A program made the translations under genes and the position numbers. From NCBI GenBank assembly GCA_951802425.1, contig OX637800.1, positions 1,612,001 through 1,676,000 on the forward strand: DNA of 64,000 bases, written 5' to 3'. Below the pieces are notes generated by a model. The model saw only the letters and a program-made list of their open reading frames with translations, had not been told where the DNA came from and ran no database searches. Origin of the DNA: Clavaria fumosa. Lineage: Eukaryota; Basidiomycota; Agaricomycetes; Agaricales; Clavariaceae. This document shows, one piece after another, positions 54,606 through 64,000 of this stretch (positions within the stretch are counted from its first letter, which is position 1; the number at the start of each line of letters is the position of its first letter).

Positions 54606-55061
54606 GCTGGGTCGTCGATGGCAAATTGGGAAGAGGTTCAAGAGTTTCGAGAGTCGGTGCATAATCCGTTGGGTTTTTTCGCCGCAGATGTGGGTTGGTG
54701 TTAAGCGACAATGTCGATGGTGGACTAATTGCAAGCCACAAGACCTAGGATTCTTGCCACTTCCATTTTGGGCAGGTCCACACCACGAGAACGAATGTAC
54801 AACTCTTAACACTATCATTTTTCTCTGTCATACTTTCATTTGTATATCCTGCTTACGGGTCCAACCTGAGGATCTCTTCCGTTTAATGTGTACTGTCGAA
54901 GAAATGGGGGACCACGTGACGAATCTTTTTTAATTTAATTTAATTTGAATCAGCATTTTTATACCGCGCAGACAGACACATGTATTCTCCAATGATACTA
55001 CGACAAGGAAAGGGATAATGCAGAACAAGGGGAAAAAAAAAAAGATGTTATGAAAACGGGT
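54606..55061. other. Intergenic
   Basis: Includes TTTAATTTAATTTAATTTG (54929-54947) and a nine-A run near 55034. No gene seen. Confidence 0.6.
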
Positions 55062-56241
55062 CTAATCCACTTTGCCGCACGCGATTGTTTGCCTTGGTCT
55101 CGACCCTAACCCAAACCACCCTGGAATCAGCTCCCAAACCTCGTCCCTGGCCCTATCGACGGTGGCGGCAAAATCAGCTTTGCATGGCTCGCATATCTTG
55201 AGGCTGCACTGTTTCTGTCCGTCCGAGAAATCCGTCCGACTCATCATCTCCACAGCCTGCATCAGTGTAAACAGCGCGTCCCCGTTGCGACCGGAGGCGA
55301 TCCCACCAACCGAGCGGAGGATGTTCAGGATGATAAAGTAGAACGACTCGCGGCACCGGCGGCCCTGCTCCTCGGCCTTGTTCGCGCAGCCCGCAACCAC
55401 GGGCCGGTTCCGGAGCTCGCGCTCAATGAACGTCCCCACGAACTTTTGCGCAGATTCCCGGCCGCGAAACGTGCGGTGGAGAAAGTCGCGGGATAGCCGT
55501 ATGTGTGTATGGTCGCCGAGTCGTGGCGGCGACGCGTCATCATGCTTGTCCGCGGCTGCAGTCTGCGCGACGGCGGGGCTCGGGCGAGGGGTTCCCGTCA
55601 TGATTTTGCTGGGCTCGTAGCGGGACAAGTCATAGAAAGCAGCAGCCAGCATAGTAGTTAGGCCAAGCTCCTGGGCGAGCTCAATAGCAAGGATAGGATG
55701 AGCGAAAACATCACGTGGAGAGTATCGCCCACGCAGGTCCGTGGCTTCCTTTTCCCTTCGGTCCCATCTCGCGAGCGTCGAGGGCCAATCAAGTTCTAAT
55801 CGCATCATACAGTGTTGACGCAGATGCTCAACAAAGTATTTCGTAGAAAGACGGAGGACCGCTGCGATCGACGAGAAGTCTTTGGCGCAGCGATACTGGA
55901 AGTATCTTGTTCATCTCAGTCATAAGTATACAACGGTAGATAGCCAGAGCGACAGATAATCCTTACAGTCCGTCGTAAAGCGCCTTTAGGAAGTGGAATA
56001 CATCTGGAGGGCTGTCATGTAACTCCACCCAAGGGCAACCCTCTAGGAGATCTTGCTGGGCCGGTTGTGGGATTGAGAACAAATTGCTGAAGACTTCAGA
56101 GTGGCGTTCAAGTTGACCACGATGTACCTTGAATGCGAAATTGCCTGCGACCAAGACTATGTTTCCGTCCGGGAACCAGAAGTCAGAGTGCGTCAGGACT
56201 TGTAGTCTGGCTTCCGGACTCAGTGGCGTTGATGGTTCCAT
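55062..56241 (-). CDS. BTB/POZ domain protein (372 aa)
   Basis: Two exons (56241-55967, 55905-55062) total 373 codons. The N-terminal BTB fold has SDFWFPDGNIVLVAGNFAFK, VHRGQLERHSEVFSNLF, WVELHDSPPDVFHFLKALYD and, across the intron, FSSIAAVLRLSTKYFVEHLR. This is the pattern of the large Agaricomycete BTB family. The C-terminal half (ILAIELAQELGLTTMLAAAF, RLSRDFLHRTFRGRESAQKF, CEPCKADF) is the family's usual uncharacterised helical region. BTB domains mediate dimerisation and often recruit Cullin-3 ligases; no substrate can be deduced here. Confidence 0.88.
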
Positions 56242-56860
56242 CCCCGAGTGGGCGATACCGGAGGTTGACGAAGCAGAGATGCCGCAAAACAGTCGACAAG
56301 ACGAGGACCGGACTGCTTATGTAGTTGCACGAGAAGGCTGACGGTTAAGAATGAGTGCCTGAAGCCTCCGGGCCACATGAAAATTCGCGACTGAAAAACA
56401 CCGAGCCATTCAGTCAAGATCTGAAGAGTAGTAAACGCTTGGACGGTCGAGCGAGATACATAATTTGTTGGTTTGATTGTGCAGATCAAAGCAGATCATT
56501 GGTAGAACAAGCCACCGTGAATCATTCTGGCCAGTACGAGAGTATTGCGCTGTGAATTCCACGGTGCACCGTCTGAGTCTAGTCGCCGCTTCCCAAGAGG
56601 CTACCGTTGGTCTTCGAGGTTCCCATCGACAAGTGGCACTCAGTGCCATGGCATGAACCAAACGCCACAACAGCATTGATCTGTGATGGGATGATCCCGC
56701 GGAATATAATCCAGTAGTTACGTAACGCCACGCTAAACCCATAAAAGGGTATCAGCACGGTACAAATACACGACAATTCCGCATTTCCGCGCTCTCCGTC
56801 ACGACGCTTGCAACAACCAAAAAGGCCATTCAGTCCTCGCAGGATACCCCTTTCCTCGCT
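56242..56860. other. Intergenic between divergent BTB and 702-aa genes
   Basis: A likely bidirectional promoter region; no ORF supported and no box identified with confidence. Confidence 0.6.
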
Positions 56861-59181
56861 ATGTACTCTGACTCATCTGGCTCGACGCCGACGGTGCTCA
56901 CGCCCCAGTCGACAGGCTCGACCGACCTGTCGTCCCCCGTCAGAAGGCAAAGACGCCAGACCGCTATATATCCTAATACGAACTCCTCGAACAAGCTCCC
57001 CAAGCCGTTCAGTAGAAGCGCTGCGAAGCGAGACAGCGTGATGGCGCTTGGGAGCATAGAATATCTTCAACACTATTTCACCAAGACAGGGATTGCGGCG
57101 AAGAAAGAGTGCGTTCCGTTCCCCTTCTTTCTTGGCCACCATGGCCGCTCTATCCACTTTTTCCAGTTTCCGACTTGCCTCTCACTTGCCTTGTTACATT
57201 CTTAGGCATTCGGACAAGGCCAGAGGGCTGGTTCCTGCGCTCGGGGGCTTGTCTCATATCGAGACGGGTACCCCCCACGTCGAACTACCCGAACTTCGGC
57301 TGCCCCCTTCTCCGCCGTTACCTGCCTTGGACAGACCACCAAGGTCTCCCTTCGTCAGAACGTCCCAGACTGATCCGGATACCTTGCTCCCTGGCGTTGC
57401 AGAGAATTTGACGGCCGTGGCCCGTGCATGGGGGCTTTACAATGACGAACCTCTCCAATCCGACTCACCAGTGGAGAAGTCTCCAGAGACTCAGACGAAG
57501 TGTGACATCTTGACCAACCTCAAGACCACGACCAGCGCCATCAGATCCGTTCGCAATTACGTCCTGTCTCTGCCCGGCGAGTCCGCAGACACTACCATCC
57601 ATCACTTTCGACCCAAGTCCCTTGCTCCAAATGCCTATCCGAAACGCCTCGTGTCCCAGCCAAACGACCCAGCCGAACCACTGAGTTTGATCCGGCGCTC
57701 AGCATTGGAAGTTCTGACAGTTTTACGTGAGCTGGAAGAGTCGTCGCGATTACCGCTCGCGCGTGACCCTCAGGACGATGAATGTTCGCTGCCGAGTAAC
57801 GAAATCACCCGCTCCTCGTCACCCGTCAACATTTCAGAGCCTCCCGAGGCTGACTTAGCGCGGACGTCATCCCTTTATCTAAACCCCGCCGATTCAGTGG
57901 AGCCGGTCCCGTCTGCCGCAGTCACAACCCTCAAGGTCGAGGGACGCTCTGACTACGTCCTGGTGTGGGAGGATGAACCAGTCGCCAATACCTCCCCACA
58001 AGAACATGTCAAAAAGGAGGGTTGGGAGGAGATGCTTGGGAGTGGATGGTTGTACCGGCAAGACATAGTCCTCGAGAATCTGCAGAAGGAGAGGCAGTCA
58101 GTCGCGAACTATCTGGAGGCCGTTGACGCTGTGCTTTTTGGCGGAGCAAAGGGTTGCAGAAGAGGTTGGGAGAGAGAGGCGGATCAGGTGGCGAAAAGGC
58201 AGAAGGCAGAGACAGAAGTCAAGGCCGGTCGACGAAGAGCCAGCGCCGTGCACGAACGCCTTCTCTCGCCCCCACTTGGTCAGCATCTACGCCGCACGGT
58301 GTCGTCCACTGGACTGCTCGGCGCATCTAGAGACGCGTCCGAGGAGCCTGACGAGGTCGGCACAATCTCGGAGACCGAAAGCTTCGAGGATGATGGTCTG
58401 TCTGATTGGGCTAAGCGGAGCCTGTTTGCGGACGACGATCTTGGTCAGTCTTTATTTACGATTGCGCGCATCCTCTTTAACGCGCTCCCATGCAGGCCGG
58501 GCGCATAGGATGCTGGTTGCGTTCCTCCCTGCCCAGCTCCTAACTACTCTATCGTCGCCCGCGTCATCCTCGCGCACCGCCTTCCTTTCCAGTCTCTCGT
58601 CGGGGCAGCTTCTGTGCGTCGCGTACAACTCGTGCGTGCGCAAATCTGGCAAGCCGTGGGGCTACATCAGCAAGCCTGCGATCCACGATGTCATCGCGCT
58701 CGAACAACAGATAAACAACGCGGCGGAGGATGGTAAGAAGGACGCGGAAGGCGAGGCAGAGTCGGAAAGGGCGAAGCGCGGCTGGACGTTCCGCAGGACC
58801 GATAACTTGCGGCTGTGGGCAGGGTGAGTCGGCCTCTCGCTCAGATTCTCCCACCGGATGTGTCCTGATTTATCGCTTGTGTTTAGGGCTCTGAAGCTTC
58901 GCTATCTCCTGCCTATCATTCTTCCGCAACAGGTGCCGCAGCAGGTCGCAGCCCCCGCCTCCTCCACTGCAGGGCCTCGCCCCAAGCCGCCTGCTCCGGC
59001 CGACCTGGCGCCTGGCCCCATCTTCCGCTTCCCGAGCACCGAGACGGCCGCGTCTCCGGCTGTCATCGCGTTCGACCCCTCGCTGGTTGCACGCAAGGAG
59101 AGCGGCTGGGAAGACGTGCTGCAGCGCGTCTTGCTGAAGTGGGTTGACGCCGTCGTGGCAGAAGCCAGAGGGGAAGCGTGA
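56861..59181 (+). CDS. Unrecognised conserved-looking protein (702 aa)
   Basis: Four exons (56861-57108, 57206-58443, 58496-58823, 58887-59181) sum to 703 codons. The N-terminal 40 aa are Ser/Thr-rich, followed by IEYLQHYFTKTGIAAKK. A long central region looks disordered and rich in Pro, Ser and Glu, with a structured patch SDYVLVWEDEP and WEEMLGSGWLYRQDIVLENL. The part encoded across exons 2-4, MLVAFLPAQLLTTLSS then LLCVAYNSCVRKSGKPWGYI and FRRTDNLRLWAGALKLRYLL, has the hydrophobic pattern of a helical domain faintly like calponin homology. I do not name it. Later parts of 58123-58827 are also open in another frame; the spliced frame is preferred because of domain continuity. Confidence 0.65.
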
Positions 59182-59833
59182 AAAGGGGGTCGTTTTTTTG
59201 TTATGAACATAACGCGATTATAGTTACTCTCGTCTATTCCTCACGGCAGAGCCTATTTTGTTCTCATCTACATTATTAGCGGCGGCTTTCGGAAACATTC
59301 CCCCTCAAGAAAGGCAAACCATGCATATCGTTACCCACTATACCTTGTCCCAGCGTAACATGTTGACGGAATCTCTTTCGCTTCGCGGTACGATGTCTCT
59401 TGATCTGTGTCGCAAGACTCTACTCAGGATAATCAATCATTTCATGAACTGTCAAGTGATGATGCCGAATAGCGAAGAGAATTCTCCTTGAAAATCTTGC
59501 CGCAGTGTTCCATGGAGTACAGAATGAGAGTAACATGGCGCTCGCCAATACTGTAACCGCTGACAGGCCTCTCTTGTTCAGTGCAGGCTCACCGCCTTTG
59601 CAATTCTTGCCCTGATGCACACAAGCCGCGAGATGAGAACCACCCAAGACGTGGGTCCGAACGTCCTTTGACACGAATTCAACAGTAAACCGTCGTTGAC
59701 CCGGCACAACAAGTACTCGTACACAAAAATAAATAATCATCATGACCAGCAGTCAAGTTTTTTGGAAAATAAACACCTCCGCTCTCACGCCTCCCGCGGG
59801 CTCCAGCTCAGCTCTCGCCCACCGCACAAACAC
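59182..59833. other. Intergenic between convergent genes
   Basis: No gene seen. A short minus-strand frame (59743-59420) has no recognisable content. Confidence 0.6.
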
Positions 59834-60325
59834 TCACCCAGCGATACCGCCCGGCGCGCCCGTCGCGGCGAAGCGCGCGCGCGTTTCCGGCTCCGTCGCG
59901 CACGTCACAGACGTGCCCGGCCTGAGCACGAGCGGGAGCGCGAAGCAGAGCGCGGGCGCGCCGCACGACACGATGACGAACTTGCCGAACGTGCACAGCG
60001 CGAAGCGCCCCTGGATGCACGCGACATCGCCCGAGACGCAGGGCGAGCTCGGGGTGAGGCTGCTGAACTGGCGGTTTAGCCGCTGCGCGTCGAGCCCGTT
60101 CTGGAGCGAGAACGCGGCGCGGGCGGTGAGTCCTTGCTGGGTTGAGAGGAGGGGGGCATCAGTGACACTGAGTGTGACAGGAGCCGGCGCCGGCGAGGAC
60201 ACAGACGAGGTGCAGAGAGGATGAACGGAAAGGACACTCACGTCGTCAACCGACTCGGGGACGGGGACAGCCCATACAGAGACGACGGCGAGGGCGAGGA
60301 GCACCAAACTTTTCCAGTGGAACAT
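59834..60325 (-). CDS. Secreted single six-cysteine-domain protein (128 aa)
   Basis: Two exons (60325-60242 and 60136-59834) total 129 codons. Exon 1 is a signal peptide (FHWKSLVLLALAVVSVWAVP) with PVPESVDD. The mature part, FSLQNGLDAQRLNRQF then SPCVSGDVACIQGRFALC, has cysteines at C-x6-C-x7-C-x9-C-x5-C-x14-C, identical in spacing to the three-domain protein at 46553-48491, including FALPLV and PGTSVTC. The acceptor was chosen because the other AG upstream would open into a stop. The stop TGA overlaps a perfect GGGTGAGTG donor-like sequence, so an additional 3' exon is possible. High GC compared with its paralogue. Confidence 0.85.
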   Translation of the reverse strand: MFHWKSLVLLALAVVSVWAVPVPESVDDVSVLSVHPLCTSSVSSPAPAPVTLSVTDAPLLSTQQGLTARAAFSLQNGLDAQRLNRQFSSLTPSSPCVSGDVACIQGRFALCTFGKFVIVSCGAPALCFALPLVLRPGTSVTCATEPETRARFAATGAPGGIAG

Positions 60326-60491
60326 GTTCGTATCAACGAGAAACGAGCGACAGTGCTGACGGGGATTGAAGAAGCGAGAGGACGTGTGGGCAACGAAGAA
60401 CGGGGGAGCACCAGGCTCTGAGTCAGACTGTTTAAGGGGAGAAGGGGGGGGGAATCGATCCACAGAAAGGAGGGCACTGGAATGCTAGGCC

Positions 60492-60497
60492 TTTATA
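60492..60497 (-). promoter_or_regulatory. TATA box of the single-domain secreted gene
   Basis: TATAAAGG on the minus strand, about 167 bp upstream of the ATG at 60325; same extended sequence as the paralogue's box. Confidence 0.45.
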
Positions 60498-61530
60498 CGA
60501 TTGCAGGCTGCCTGGTGGTTCTAAATCCGGCGTGGGTCAGAATATTTGCTTTACCCACTGGCGTGGACAGTGCCTTTCGCTGTGATGTCGTCTCGAATCG
60601 GCAAAAAGCAGACAGCACAACCCGAAAAAGCACAGGAACGTCGCCTGCCAGTGGTCCAACTACGCGAGTCGGGTCACTGCAATAAAAAATGCTTGGATGC
60701 ACATTTCGGGCCCCTAGGCGTAGTCAACAAATCGAAAATGGGTTCCGGAGCGCAAACGAGATGCCCATTGGCCAGTGCGCTGGACTCGGCCACCGTAACG
60801 GGTTCAGTATAACGTAAGCAACGGATTTGGAGTGCGGACTTCCTTGTTGGGACCTGGTCCGAGATTTCCCGCTTCCGCTTCTACAACAAAATTGCCCTTG
60901 CTCCGATATAAGCGTAGGAGATGTACATATCACAGGGGCACCACAGCGGTTGCAGGCCCAGACGACCGGCCGAGCTCAAACCGCGGCGTACCAAAACAGT
61001 GTTGTCACCTCCGAAGGACCACAGGATCAGTGCACACGACGCACCGTCAGAGCGAGAAATTAAGCCTGAGCACGTGCCTGTGTGACCCCCTCCGAGAGGA
61101 CCGCGGTATGTGCACAGGGACCCCTGTAGTCAGTCGCCTCCACGACGCGGCCACGGCCCGGCGGCACGTGTAAGTACCTACATATCGTGAAGGCCCAACA
61201 AACCTCCGGCCGACACACGCGTCGGGCCAAAATCGACGTGAGACCCGGTTCGACAACAAATAGTAAGGGAAGGGGGGGGATGGTAGTTACATCCGATGGC
61301 AGGGGCCAATCCGACATGGGGCCGTTTGCTATTCCCGCACAACACTCACGAGTCAGGGCCTGCCTTCACGAGCGTGCAAGTCTCGTCACGGTCCGGCACT
61401 CGACACAAAGTTTTTTTTCGACGACGGACAAAGACGTCTATCTATCAGACTTACGTAATGTACAACGGGGTTTGATCAATTTGCTCCCCTCTTTTTTCTT
61501 TTCGTCTACTTCAAGGGTGCCACGCTCCCT
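60498..61530. other. Intergenic
   Basis: No gene recognised. Short frames are open on both strands without domain content. Separates the secreted-protein gene from the 3' end of SPE3-LYS9. Confidence 0.6.

Positions 61531-64000
<2,470 letters not shown>

Overview
The window is nuclear DNA from a filamentous basidiomycete, most likely an Agaricomycete; I cannot place it more finely. The evidence is dense short introns (about 45-75 bp, GTRNGT...YAG), a chimeric spermidine synthase-saccharopine dehydrogenase gene of the basidiomycete type, fungal NLRs with kinesin-light-chain-like TPRs, and several AIG1/GIMAP-like P-loop GTPases.

The first 36 kb is an accessory, transposon-rich region. A Ty1/Copia tail and its 3' LTR (1 to about 4170) are interrupted by a 3.2 kb TIR element, which is itself interrupted by a 293 bp hAT-type MITE. 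Then come GTPase A (minus), NLR1 (plus, 1234 aa, C-terminal tail lost by a deletion and followed by a second copy of the same MITE), about 5 kb without recognisable genes, GTPase C (plus), GTPase B (minus, a broken paralogue of A), an 8.3 kb palindromic mobile element, and NLR2 (minus, 1361 aa, intact). Two relics of a C-like GTPase lie at 4.2 and 16.8 kb. The A and B blocks are a segmental duplication. The palindromic element sits inside block B, and block A preserves the empty site.

The most unusual object is 22790-31091. It has two 4042 bp arms in perfect inverted register, separated by a 109 bp segment that recurs in inverted orientation at the right end. Total length is 2 x 4151 bp. Each arm carries two convergent spliced genes whose stop codons lie 5 bp apart: a 337 aa protein of unknown function and a 448 aa tyrosine recombinase with R, HxxR, W and Y boxes (Crypton-like). 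The few differences I found between the arms are all C/T-type transitions, nearly all at CpG.

From 37 kb to the end the region is a gene-dense housekeeping stretch: a single-pass membrane protein, an OST-alpha/TMEM184 transporter-like protein, TOM70, a secreted three-domain six-cysteine protein whose linkers are built from micro-exons, a TatD-family hydrolase, a KAT14-like GNAT, a BTB protein, several unrecognised genes, a second secreted six-cysteine protein, and the SPE3-LYS9 fusion running off the right edge.

Exon boundaries were derived by eye from splice consensus, reading-frame closure and paralogue comparison. Where I state a protein length, the exon lengths sum to a multiple of three.
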